From positions 29,261,249 to 29,325,248 of the forward strand of contig CM045735.1 of NCBI GenBank assembly GCA_024760905.1: a stretch of 64,000 bases of DNA. The letters run 5' to 3'. The notes beneath the pieces were generated by a model, which had not been told where the DNA came from, did not search any database, and worked only from the letters and a program-made list of their open reading frames with translations. The translations under genes and the position numbers were made by a program. Origin of the DNA: Plotosus lineatus. Taxonomy: Eukaryota > Chordata > Actinopteri > Siluriformes > Plotosidae. Positions 25,891 to 28,845 of the stretch are shown here, piece after piece. Numbering within the stretch: position 1 is the first letter of the stretch; every line of letters starts with the position of its first letter.

Positions 25891-25998
25891 ACGTGCACAC
25901 ATACAAGTAACTCCTGTGATTTTGATTTTTCTTTTGCAGACACTATTCCTGACGACTTCCAGGAGTTTAGCACACAGCCAGTCTCCTATCCTCTGTAA
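4353..25998 (+). CDS. thbs4: Thrombospondin-4, 19 visible exons (763 residues plus stop)
   Basis: Secreted pentameric extracellular-matrix glycoprotein that binds calcium, collagens and integrins. The exons listed below splice in frame with no internal stop. Domain order by residue of the visible part: linker and coiled coil 1-79; EGF-like repeats 90-280 (four, six cysteines each); aspartate-rich type 3 calcium-binding repeats about 288-545 (many DxDxDG..DxC units such as DADGDG, DTDSDG, DTDKDG); C-terminal L-lectin-like domain about 546-763. TSP4 is preferred over TSP3 or COMP because of [52 protein letters not shown] and a C-terminus lacking the TSP3 tail. Human TSP4 is about 960 residues, so the N-terminal TSPN domain and its exons are upstream of the window. 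The proline-rich linker of mammalian TSP4 before the first EGF repeat is missing. Teleosts have two thbs4 copies; which one this is cannot be decided here. Confidence 0.95.
4618..4700 (+). CDS. thbs4: thbs4 visible exon 2 (coiled coil)
   Basis: Encodes [18 protein letters not shown] and ends [10 protein letters not shown], a heptad pattern with leucine, isoleucine and valine at a/d positions; this is the pentamerisation coiled coil. Acceptor CTTACAG, donor CAG|GTGATG; phase 1 in, phase 0 out. Confidence 0.9.
4951..5185 (-). mobile_element. SINE relic (family S2) in thbs4 intron
   Basis: Tail TTTTCTGAACCACTTAATCC, then ATCTCAGCTGACTCTGAGC and the body GACAGCAATGGCTCTTTTAC..CTTTGATAGCCCAGTTAG..GCACTGGGGGACAG. 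Diverged and lacking a clear tRNA head. Confidence 0.65.
5205..5290 (-). mobile_element. L2-type SINE/LINE tail fragment
   Basis: Reads TTTACATTTAGGACATTAAC and TCTTATCTAGAGCAAATTAC, a decayed reverse complement of the GTAAGT..CTCTGGATAAGAGCGTCTG tail shared by fish L2-mobilised SINEs (compare 11822-12003). Confidence 0.5.
5555..5716 (+). mobile_element. SINE 3' tail fragment
   Basis: Contains CTTTGCCCAGTGTCGGCTGC..CCTGCGACCCTAATAGGGGT and ends in a GAGTGAGTGAGTG run, the common SINE tail in plus orientation. The rest of the intron 4701-6002 shows nothing recognisable. Confidence 0.5.
6003..6054 (+). CDS. thbs4: thbs4 visible exon 3 (end of coiled coil, interchain cysteines)
   Basis: Encodes [17 protein letters not shown] plus the first base of a glycine codon. 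The CQAC pair corresponds to the cysteines that make interchain disulfides next to the coiled coil in thrombospondins of this group. Only 52 bases, preceded by a T-rich tract at 5978-5999. Confidence 0.93.
6379..6527 (+). CDS. thbs4: thbs4 visible exon 4 (EGF-like repeat 1)
   Basis: Encodes [20 protein letters not shown] through [20 protein letters not shown]. Six cysteines of an EGF module. The short [10 protein letters not shown] linker replaces the proline-rich linker of mammalian TSP4. Phase 1 in, 0 out. Confidence 0.93.
6625..6714 (+). repeat. (TG)n microsatellite, about 45 units
   Basis: Uninterrupted TG run 77 bases before visible exon 5 of thbs4, preceded by a short CTAT/CTGT stretch. 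It dominates a 264-base intron. Confidence 0.95.
6792..6929 (+). CDS. thbs4: thbs4 visible exon 5 (EGF-like repeat 2)
   Basis: Begins [19 protein letters not shown] and ends [13 protein letters not shown], matching the GVGI/V-FA segment after the second EGF repeat of TSP4. Acceptor TTCATAG lies 77 bases downstream of a 90-base TG repeat. Phase 0-0. Confidence 0.93.
7485..7812. mobile_element. Two SINE relics in thbs4 intron
   Basis: 7485-7650 is plus-strand with A box GACATAGTGGTTTGC and B box GGGTTCGAACCC (family S3 head). 7733-7812 is a minus-strand tail with TTTCTGAACCACTTAATCCT. The surrounding intron sequence (6930-7484 and 7813-8388) shows no recognisable feature. Confidence 0.6.
8389..8466 (+). 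CDS. thbs4: thbs4 visible exon 6 (calcium-binding EGF-like repeat 3, first half)
   Basis: Encodes [20 protein letters not shown] then ICLNSM. The DDIDEC start and the N in CxxNS..C are calcium-binding EGF hallmarks. Phase 0-0, 26 codons. Confidence 0.93.
8715..8761 (+). repeat. (TG)n microsatellite abutting a 3' splice site
   Basis: About 23 TG units running directly into the TAG acceptor of visible exon 7; there is no pyrimidine tract in the last 47 bases of the intron. Confidence 0.95.
8764..8916 (+). CDS. thbs4: thbs4 visible exon 7 (EGF-like 3 end and EGF-like 4 start)
   Basis: Encodes [20 protein letters not shown] through [12 protein letters not shown]. Phase 0-0, 51 codons, so skipping would keep the frame but split two EGF modules. 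The acceptor is GTGTAG at the end of a 46-base TG run with no pyrimidine tract, and a CA run starts 16 bases after the exon. Confidence 0.93.
8932..8959 (+). repeat. (AC)n microsatellite just after visible exon 7
   Basis: 14 AC units beginning 16 bases after the exon 7 donor; complementary to the TG run upstream of the same exon. Confidence 0.93.
9089..9169 (+). repeat. (TG)n microsatellite abutting a 3' splice site
   Basis: About 40 TG units followed only by TATTAG before visible exon 8. Confidence 0.95.
9177..9281 (+). CDS. thbs4: thbs4 visible exon 8 (EGF-like repeat 4 end)
   Basis: Encodes [20 protein letters not shown] through [11 protein letters not shown], the transition into the type 3 repeats. 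The acceptor TTTATTAG follows an 81-base TG run directly. Phase 0-0, 35 codons. Confidence 0.93.
9341..9391 (+). repeat. (TG)n microsatellite abutting a 3' splice site
   Basis: About 25 TG units followed by TAG before visible exon 9. The whole intron is 113 bases and nearly half of it is this repeat. Confidence 0.95.
9395..9502 (+). CDS. thbs4: thbs4 visible exon 9 (type 3 repeats)
   Basis: Encodes [20 protein letters not shown] and [16 protein letters not shown]. Aspartate clusters coordinate calcium. The acceptor TTAG directly follows a 51-base TG run. Phase 0-0. Confidence 0.93.
9620..9779 (+). CDS. thbs4: thbs4 visible exon 10 (type 3 repeats)
   Basis: Encodes [20 protein letters not shown] through [11 protein letters not shown], two type 3 repeats. 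Only 117 bases of intron separate it from the previous exon. Donor ACG|GTGAGA; phase 0 in, 1 out. Confidence 0.93.
9897..10222 (-). mobile_element. tRNA-derived SINE (family S3)
   Basis: Minus-strand copy: tail ATTTAATCCCATAAGGGTTG, middle CTTTAGACTATGGGAGGAAAC, then the head region GACCTTATTGCTGTGAGGTGGACATGC. Lies in the intron before visible exon 11. Confidence 0.65.
10310..10428 (+). CDS. thbs4: thbs4 visible exon 11 (type 3 repeats), GC donor
   Basis: Encodes [20 protein letters not shown] through [14 protein letters not shown]. Acceptor CTCATAG. The exon must end at CAG 10428 because the protein continues [10 protein letters not shown] in the next exon; the intron then starts GCATGA, a GC-AG intron. 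Reading on gives Ala then a stop, so no GT alternative keeps the conserved junction. Confidence 0.88.
10429..10430 (+). other. thbs4: Non-canonical GC splice donor
   Basis: CCAACCAG|GCATGATT. GC donors are a minor accepted class for U2 introns but usually have a near-perfect consensus (AG|GCAAGT). This one matches only partly, so it may be a weak, regulated site or an assembly/sequence variant. Confidence 0.8.
10450..10712 (-). mobile_element. tRNA-derived SINE relic (family S3)
   Basis: Carries GGTTTTGGACTGTGGGAGGA, AACATTCAAACTACACATGC and ATGCTAACCGTTACG, the same order as the family S3 copies nearby; starts 20 bases after the GC donor. Confidence 0.55.
10773..10826 (+). repeat. (TA)n microsatellite flanked by CA runs
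   Basis: CACACACA, then about 25 TA units, then CA/CCA repeats to 10854. The compound repeat borders the inverted-repeat element that starts at 10853. Confidence 0.9.
10853..11454. mobile_element. Short inverted-repeat DNA transposon (Tigger/TcMar-like MITE)
   Basis: Termini CAGTCGGCCCCCAATTTA and TAAATTGGGGGCCAGCTG are near-perfect inverted copies. Sub-terminal sequence is also palindromic in part (GCGGGGATTTCGTAAGTAGG against CGGGGATTTCATACAAAGG). About 600 bases, no ORF, with an internal CA/CT repeat at 11151-11207. CAG termini with a TA on the right suggest the TcMar group, but the left flank is microsatellite so the TSD is ambiguous. Confidence 0.7.
11456..11542 (+). repeat. (TG)n microsatellite
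   Basis: About 43 TG units with a few CG/TT interruptions, directly right of the inverted-repeat element and 80 bases before visible exon 12. Confidence 0.93.
11625..11677 (+). CDS. thbs4: thbs4 visible exon 12 (type 3 repeat)
   Basis: Encodes [17 protein letters not shown] plus two bases of a serine codon; matches [17 protein letters not shown] of mammalian TSP4. Acceptor TTCTTATAG, donor CAG|GTAAGA. Confidence 0.93.
11822..12003 (+). mobile_element. tRNA-derived SINE with L2-type tail (family S6)
   Basis: Head GTGGTTCAGTGGTTAAGG (A box) and AGCGGTTCAACTCC (B box), followed by TTGATCCTCAATTGCTCAG and the tail TAAGTTACTCTGGATAAGCG then CGTCTGCCAAATGC. This tail is typical of fish SINEs moved by L2-clade LINEs. 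Confidence 0.8.
12180..12522 (-). mobile_element. tRNA-derived SINE (family S3)
   Basis: Nearly complete minus-strand copy: CTTAGCTGACACTGGGCAAA, CCAGGGGCAATTTGGAACAG, TTCAGACTGTGGGAGGAAAT, then a head CTCGAACCCTGG..AACCATTACACCACCATGC. In the intron between visible exons 12 and 13. Confidence 0.75.
12831..13024 (+). CDS. thbs4: thbs4 visible exon 13 (type 3 repeats)
   Basis: Encodes [20 protein letters not shown] through [20 protein letters not shown] to QTDDN. An N-glycosylation sequon (NSS) is visible. The acidic stretch [11 protein letters not shown] is the conserved calcium-binding core. Phase 2 in, 1 out. Confidence 0.94.
13455..13735 (+). repeat. Old interspersed repeat with two related units
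   Basis: TTAGCAGGATTACACAAAAA at 13457 is echoed by TTAGCAGGATTATGCAAAAA at 13619, each followed by ATTTTCA..GGTGGAGG-type sequence and by AACC..TAACATT/TTAAATTTT. Two roughly 160-base units in tandem; family not identified. Confidence 0.6.
13870..14635. other. Intron stretch without recognised feature
   Basis: Part of the 3.6-kb intron between visible exons 13 and 14. Short ORFs of about 60 codons occur on both strands but have no recognisable motif or coding bias; no SINE head or tail is visible. Confidence 0.5.
14640..15165 (+). mobile_element. tRNA-derived SINE (family S3), extended copy
   Basis: Head TTAGCATAGTGGTCAGAATG with AAGCAAGAAGGTTCTGCATT, body TGTGGAGTTTTAATGTTCTC..GGGTTTCCTCAGGGTACTCC, then unrelated insert, and tail GTCCTGTGATGGACTGGCAAG..CAGCTGAGGTAGGC..AAATGAATAAATGAA. 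Confidence 0.6.
15215..15545 (-). mobile_element. tRNA-derived SINE (family S3)
   Basis: Reverse copy: TTGCCGAACCACTTAATCCG, CCTAGGGGAAATATGGAGCA, ACTTTGGACTGTGTGAGGAA, CCCAGGACTGAAACCCAG. It faces the copy at 14640-15165 tail to tail. Confidence 0.65.
16145..16484 (-). mobile_element. tRNA-derived SINE with RTE-LINE tail (family S1), full length
   Basis: Minus strand. Read from its 5' end (right): GTGGTGGTCTAGTGG.. A box, GGGAGTTCGAGTCTC B box, body with CAGCTAACTGGGTTATCAAA, CATTGCTGACTTTCGTAAAG, then GGAAGGGCGTCCGACGTAAA and the tail ATTCGCTGTGGCGACCCCTG..AAAAAGCCGAAAGGAAAT. The tail matches the 3' end of the RTE LINEs in this window. 460 bases upstream of visible exon 14. Confidence 0.85.
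16627..16805 (+). CDS. thbs4: thbs4 visible exon 14 (last type 3 repeat, start of lectin-like domain)
   Basis: Encodes [20 protein letters not shown] and then [20 protein letters not shown] to NWVVLNQ. ESDFDQD is TSP4-like. Its upstream intron is 3.6 kb and its downstream intron 6.2 kb, both filled with repeats. Confidence 0.95.
17050..17210 (-). mobile_element. Rex1/CR1-type LINE 3' end relic
   Basis: AATCAGAATCATAATACTAT..AAATATAAAGAATAAGATAAA..CTATATACACTGTATGTATTGCAC is the kind of 3' UTR sequence seen at 48380-48770 and 61140-61270 next to recognisable Rex1/CR1 reverse transcriptase. Weak on its own. Confidence 0.45.
17222..17545 (+). mobile_element. tRNA-derived SINE (family S3)
   Basis: Head GGGCTAAGTAGCATAATGGT with AGCAAGAAGGTCCTGGGTTT, body GTGTGAAGTTTTCCCTGTGC and ATTGCCCCTAGGTGTGACTA, tail TCACCCAGAGTTATG. 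Plus strand. Confidence 0.65.
17561..18097. other. AT-rich intron stretch, nothing recognised
   Basis: No ORF above 60 codons, no repeat head or tail. Likewise 18221-19021 has only AT-rich single-copy-looking sequence. Confidence 0.5.
18098..18220 (-). mobile_element. SINE 3' tail fragment
   Basis: TTTTCTGAACCACTTAATCC, ATCTCAGCCGTCTCTGGGC and GCCAGGCCATCGCAGGGAC; only the tail part is present. Confidence 0.65.
19037..22133 (+). mobile_element. RTE-type LINE, plus strand, in thbs4 intron
   Basis: Flanked by imperfect 15-bp direct repeats ATTCTTCCTATCCAA (19022-19036) and ATTCTTACTGTCCAA (22134-22148). The single ORF of the family is broken by several frameshifts and stops: endonuclease ([45 protein letters not shown]), then RT ([64 protein letters not shown]), then [26 protein letters not shown]. 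Part of the RT between [14 protein letters not shown] and [13 protein letters not shown] is deleted. The 5' UTR is missing. Proteins of this family are often annotated in fish as craniofacial development protein 2-like. It carries a SINE at 20681-21028. Confidence 0.9.
20681..21028 (+). mobile_element. tRNA-derived SINE (family S1), full length, about 20-bp TSD
   Basis: Inserted in the RT of the LINE: ATGGGAAAGAATAGTAGAGG (20661-20680) recurs as ATGGGAAAAAATAGTGGAGG (21029-21048), two mismatches in 20. Head GGTGGTCTAGTGGTATAGGG, B box GGGGTTCGAGTCCC. After the body it reads GGTTGTGATAGGAAGGGCAT then CCGACGTAAA, then ATTCGCTGTGGCAACTCCC..AAAAAGCCAAAAGGAAGAC. Confidence 0.9.
22457..22815. mobile_element. 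SINE fragments (family S3), two orientations
   Basis: 22457-22545 is a plus-strand head (GGCACAGTGGAGTAGTGGTT..GGAGCAAGAAGGTCTGGGG). 22560-22815 reads in reverse (ACCAGGCCATCGCAGGGCC, GGTTTTAGACTGTGGGAGGA, GAATTGAACCCACCCCTTC). Confidence 0.6.
23017..23065 (+). CDS. thbs4: thbs4 visible exon 15 (lectin-like domain)
   Basis: Encodes [16 protein letters not shown] plus one base. 49-base microexon-like exon with acceptor TTGTTACAG and donor GTGG|GTAGGT. Recovering it restores the invariant [20 protein letters not shown] junction. Confidence 0.95.
23233..23429 (+). CDS. thbs4: thbs4 visible exon 16 (lectin-like domain)
   Basis: Encodes [20 protein letters not shown] through [20 protein letters not shown] to EPGIQLK, the most conserved part of the thrombospondin C-terminal beta-sandwich. 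Phase 1 in, 0 out. The preceding intron is only 167 bases. Confidence 0.96.
23545..24243 (-). mobile_element. Tc1/mariner-like transposon remnant in thbs4 intron
   Basis: Left end AATGAGTAATAACATTAAAA then CTACCTGCCT and right end AAAGTTATGGCTGATATAT are inverted-like; between them GGCACAGAGTTCTCAGGACC and GGTACACCATTGGG resemble a widespread fish Tc1-type element. Internally deleted, no ORF; interrupted by a SINE tail at 23832-23913. Confidence 0.55.
23832..23913 (-). mobile_element. SINE (family S1) 3' fragment
   Basis: TTTCCTTTCGGCCTTTTTCC..GGGGTCGCCACAGCGAATGA then TTTGATTTGGCATAGG: the RTE-type tail in reverse, 5'-truncated. Confidence 0.8.
24308..24480 (+). CDS. thbs4: thbs4 visible exon 17 (lectin-like domain)
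   Basis: Encodes [20 protein letters not shown] through [20 protein letters not shown] to VGYI. Acceptor TCTTTTAG, donor CAG|GTAATT; phase 0 in, 2 out. Confidence 0.96.
24805..25240. mobile_element. Two SINE copies (family S3)
   Basis: 24805-25115 plus strand (TAGTGGCTAGCACATCCTGC, TTGGTATGTTCTCCCTGTGC, ATTGCCCCTCGGTGTGAGTG). 25116-25240 minus strand (AGAACATGCAAACCCCATAT, CTGGGAATTAAACCCAGGAC, GTTGTGAGGCAGACATATTA). Confidence 0.65.
25626..25668 (+). repeat. (GT)n microsatellite abutting the exon 18 acceptor
   Basis: About 21 units ending at the CAG acceptor of visible exon 18. Confidence 0.95.
25672..25811 (+). CDS. thbs4: thbs4 visible exon 18 (lectin-like domain)
   Basis: Encodes [20 protein letters not shown] through [17 protein letters not shown]. 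Length 140, phase 2 in and 1 out, so skipping would shift the frame. A 43-base TG run ends at its CAG acceptor and a 51-base CA run begins 24 bases after its end. Confidence 0.96.
25836..25886 (+). repeat. (CA)n microsatellite just after visible exon 18
   Basis: About 25 units beginning 24 bases after the exon; complementary to the upstream GT run. Confidence 0.95.
25940..25998 (+). CDS. thbs4: thbs4 last exon coding part
   Basis: Encodes [19 protein letters not shown] and stop TAA at 25996-25998. The tail differs from mammalian TSP4 only after the EFxTQ motif. A mariner-like element begins three bases after the stop. Confidence 0.93.
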
Positions 25999-26216
25999 AT
26001 ACAGAGTGAACCAAAAAACCTCCCACATTTCAAAGGAAATTAAAAAGTTAAGGATAATTAAATATGATTTACCACATAATACTGAATAATGAAACTTATT
26101 AGTGAGGAGATATAGATGCAGTCTGTGCGTACCGCAACCCCAACTGCCTTCAGTCGCCAACATGGCGTGATTGGCAACACACTGTGAGCTCACTGTCGAA
26201 GGATTCTTTGTAAACA

Positions 26217-26476
26217 TTCATTCATTTATTTTCTGTAACTGCTCAACCCTAATTAGGTTCATGGGGAGGCTGGCGCCCATTCCAGCTGACTCCGGGCGAA
26301 GGCAGAGTAAACCCTGGACAGTTCGTCAGGCCATTGCAGGGCGGAAACACGCTGACAGCTATGCAGCCTACTCTTGTCGAAAGTCAGTACTAATGCTCTT
26401 TTACAGCCCCACACCATAGACAGTGAGAGACTTGGCTGGCCTTTGATAACCCAGTTAGCTGCACTGGGGGTTTTCA
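26217..26476 (-). mobile_element. Chimeric SINE (family S2)
   Basis: TATTTTCTGTAACTGCTCAA..CCCATTCCAGCTGACTCCGG..GGCCATTGCAGGGCGGAAAC, then AAAGTCAGTACTAATGCTC..CATAGACAGTGAGAGACTTG..CCCAGTTAGCTGCACTGGGG. Head missing. Confidence 0.75.
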
Positions 26477-26810
26477 TAAACAACTACTCCATAATTACAG
26501 CACAGCGGACTTTGCAAAGATGTTTTTATTATTTCACGGAACCAAAACAATCCAGAACGGAAAACCATCTTGCAGAATTTCCAAGCAACAGGTTCAACTC
26601 TGCAAATAAATTCACCTGGTCCACCTAGGAGCACTCGAACACCTGAGAATATTGAAGCACTGACACAAAGTGTTGTGCAGTCTCTGGGACATTCTGCCTG
26701 GAAACATGCTTTAATTGTAGGGATTTTCTTGGGATGTGCAAGAAGAATCTTAAACAAAGATCTCCATGACCATCAATAGAAAAACATTACAAAACAAAGT
26801 TTCATGTGTG

Positions 26811-26896
26811 CAGCCCTCGCACAGAGTTGGCTGAGATGGCCGCCAGCTTCCCCATGACCCGAATTAGGATTAAGCGGTTCATAAAATGAATGAGTG
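26811..26896 (+). mobile_element. SINE tail fragment
   Basis: CCCTCGCACAGAGTTGGCTG..CCCATGACCCGAATTAGGAT..AAATGAATGAGTG: common SINE tail in plus orientation. Confidence 0.6.
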
Positions 26897-26949
26897 AAAA
26901 TTAATTCTTCTAGGAATGAGTTTCATATGTGCAGATAATACAGTAATTG

Positions 26950-26954
<5 letters not shown>

Positions 26955-27006
<52 letters not shown>

Positions 27007-27030
27007 ACACACATACACACACACATATAT
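26955..27030 (+). repeat. (CA)n microsatellite
   Basis: About 35 CA units with TA interruptions, inside the mariner-like element. Confidence 0.9.
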
Positions 27031-27155
27031 ACATACACACAAAATTTACCTTTGAAATGTGGGAGATTTTATTTTGTCAAATTGTACTGTACACAGGTAT
27101 ACACCTCCAAGTATGATCAGGTGGTTATGTATCTGTGTATGACATACACAGGGGG

Positions 27156-27159
<4 letters not shown>

Positions 27160-27206
<47 letters not shown>
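27160..27206 (+). repeat. (GT)n microsatellite
   Basis: About 23 units, downstream of the mariner-like element in what may be thbs4 3' UTR. Confidence 0.93.
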
Positions 27207-27207
<1 letters not shown>

Positions 27208-27423
27208 ACACATGGGTTATGATATGTGTATATACAATGTTTATGTTTTTGATAACGCACCATTTTCTATTAGAACCCATTACCCTTTGATTCTGTATAG
27301 TACTGTATACCATAAGTGTCTACACTCATCAGCATTTATTTACATTTACTTTTTCTATAAACAAGCCATCTCTGTTGTTTGTTCTTTGGAAAGTTAGGGA
27401 TTTAAAGAAACAAAAAAAAACAT

Positions 27424-27429
27424 AATAAA
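27424..27429 (+). terminator. thbs4: Candidate thbs4 poly(A) signal
   Basis: AATAAA about 1.4 kb after the stop, the first canonical hexamer beyond the mariner-like element. No canonical AATAAA lies between the stop and the first nested SINE. A second candidate is at about 27840 (CAATAAAAATAATG). Confidence 0.3.
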
Positions 27430-28019
27430 CTTGTCAGAGTACATCATATGTATTTGAGTGCACTGAAGTGAAATGTGGAATTTATTCATGACATGCTTGT
27501 TCTTTTAGTGTCTGGGTTGATTTCCTTCAGGGTTTTCCATTTTCCTCCAACCTTTGAAAAAGGTGACCCGTATCAAACTGCCTGAGAACACAATATATGG
27601 CGAATCCATGAAAACCTGATCTAGATAGAACTCACCACACAAATGAATAACACTGAAAGAGCTTGGACCAGTCTGTATTCTACAAAGCAGTCCAAAATCT
27701 GGTGAAGACAAAGAATATATATATATATATATATATATGTATATGTGTGTGATCTTCAACATCACTCCCACCCTATGTTTTGCAGTATAATTTTGCCAGT
27801 GTGTCAGGATTTATTACTTTTTTTCACATGAAGGTTTCAATAAAAATAATGTGGTTCGCTGAGTATGAACTAAATCCCTGGAACTTATGTATGCAAGCTT
27901 TTATTAGGTTTGGGTTATATTCCCCTTTCAGCATTATCCACTGGGAATAATTTTTTAATCCCCTGATAGTGGACCAGTCATATCATGCTATTCCTGTGTA
28001 GAATATATTAATTATTGTT

Positions 28020-28078
28020 ATTCACCTCACCTGTCAGGTGTCATAATGTTTTTAATGTTATGGCTGATTAGTGCATAT
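28020..28078 (+). mobile_element. Tc1-like terminal fragment
   Basis: CACCTGTCAGGTGTCATAAT..TGTTATGGCTGATTAGTGC resembles the right end of the element at 23545-24243. Only an end is recognisable; 27430-28019 otherwise shows just a TA repeat (27718-27737). Confidence 0.45.
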
Positions 28079-28267
28079 ACATTTGTATAAATTTTATGTG
28101 AAATCCAAATGAAAGGATATTTTCTATAATTCATTGAATGTAGATTTAATTCCATCAACGACATCAAGTTACAAGTGCTGATTACAAACAACATCTAATT
28201 GTTGTTTGTTTATTTGCAAGCTGCCGTAAACTGATATTAAAAAACATTGAGCTGAATTTCTTTCATG

Positions 28268-28530
28268 GAATACACATAGGGGTTGCCGTAGCCTAATTGA
28301 TAGAGAAGCAGCTCTGGGACTGAAAAGTTGCTGGTTTGATTCCTGAACCACCAGGACAAATGTGTAACAGTGGAGGAGTGGAGGAGTAAACAGCACCCTC
28401 CCTTCCTCCATATAAATGGCTGAAGTGCCCTTGAGCAAGACACCTAACCCCAAACTGCTATCATTGTACCACCAGAGTGTGTGGCAGCAGTCTGCTCTGA
28501 GTGAGTGAATGAGTGCGTGTGTGTGCTAAC
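28268..28530 (+). mobile_element. tRNA-derived SINE (family S5)
   Basis: Head GGGGTTGCCGTAGCCTAATT with GCTGGTTTGATTCCTG as B box, then AATGGCTGAAGTGCCCTTGA..GCAAGACACCTAACCCC and GTGTGGCAGCAGTCTGCTCT. A second copy of the head is at 49178. Confidence 0.75.
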
Positions 28531-28845
28531 TTTGGATGGGTTAAATTCAGAGCAAATAATTTCCCTTACTGGGTTAATTCAGTACTGTATATCAAAAAAT
28601 AAATGAAAGGTGGTATAAATTGTAACTTTGAGTTCATTTTATTAGTCAGGATGAGACATTTTGCCAGGAGATTATTAAAGCAAATGATGCCTCCAGACAT
28701 TTTGTCCAGATGGTGTGTTCTATTAAAATGCCAGCTGGAGACTGCTGCATTTTTAAGCATCATAACAAATCTGAGACAAGTGAAATAGTCCAATTATTTC
28801 CATAAATAACAAATACTGAGGGAAGAGAACATTTCACTACACGGC

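Larger units (their letters stand above)
26002..27089. mobile_element. Mariner/Tc1-superfamily element directly after the thbs4 stop codon
   Basis: TA at 26000-26001 and 27090-27091 flank an element that starts CAGAGTGAACCAAAAAACC and ends in inverted sequence: CTCCCACATTTCAAAGG near 26022-26038 has its exact reverse complement CCTTTGAAATGTGGGAG near 27049-27065, and both outer ends start CAG. An inner ORF piece (26626-26760) encodes RSTRTPENIEALTQSVVQSL and ARRILNKDLHDH, like the helix-turn-helix part of an IS630/mariner transposase. It carries a SINE (26217-26476), a SINE tail (26811-26896) and a CA repeat. Confidence 0.75.

Noticed and set aside
4353..25998. Assignment of the thrombospondin gene as thbs3 or comp
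   Set aside because: [33 protein letters not shown] and the TISECQACG motif fit TSP4 better; TSP3-specific C-terminal tail is absent.
25628..26089. A 153-codon ORF running through thbs4 exon 18, a CA repeat and the last exon region
   Set aside because: Splice signals and homology define two separate exons; the readthrough is created by the CA repeat and changes frame after the exon.
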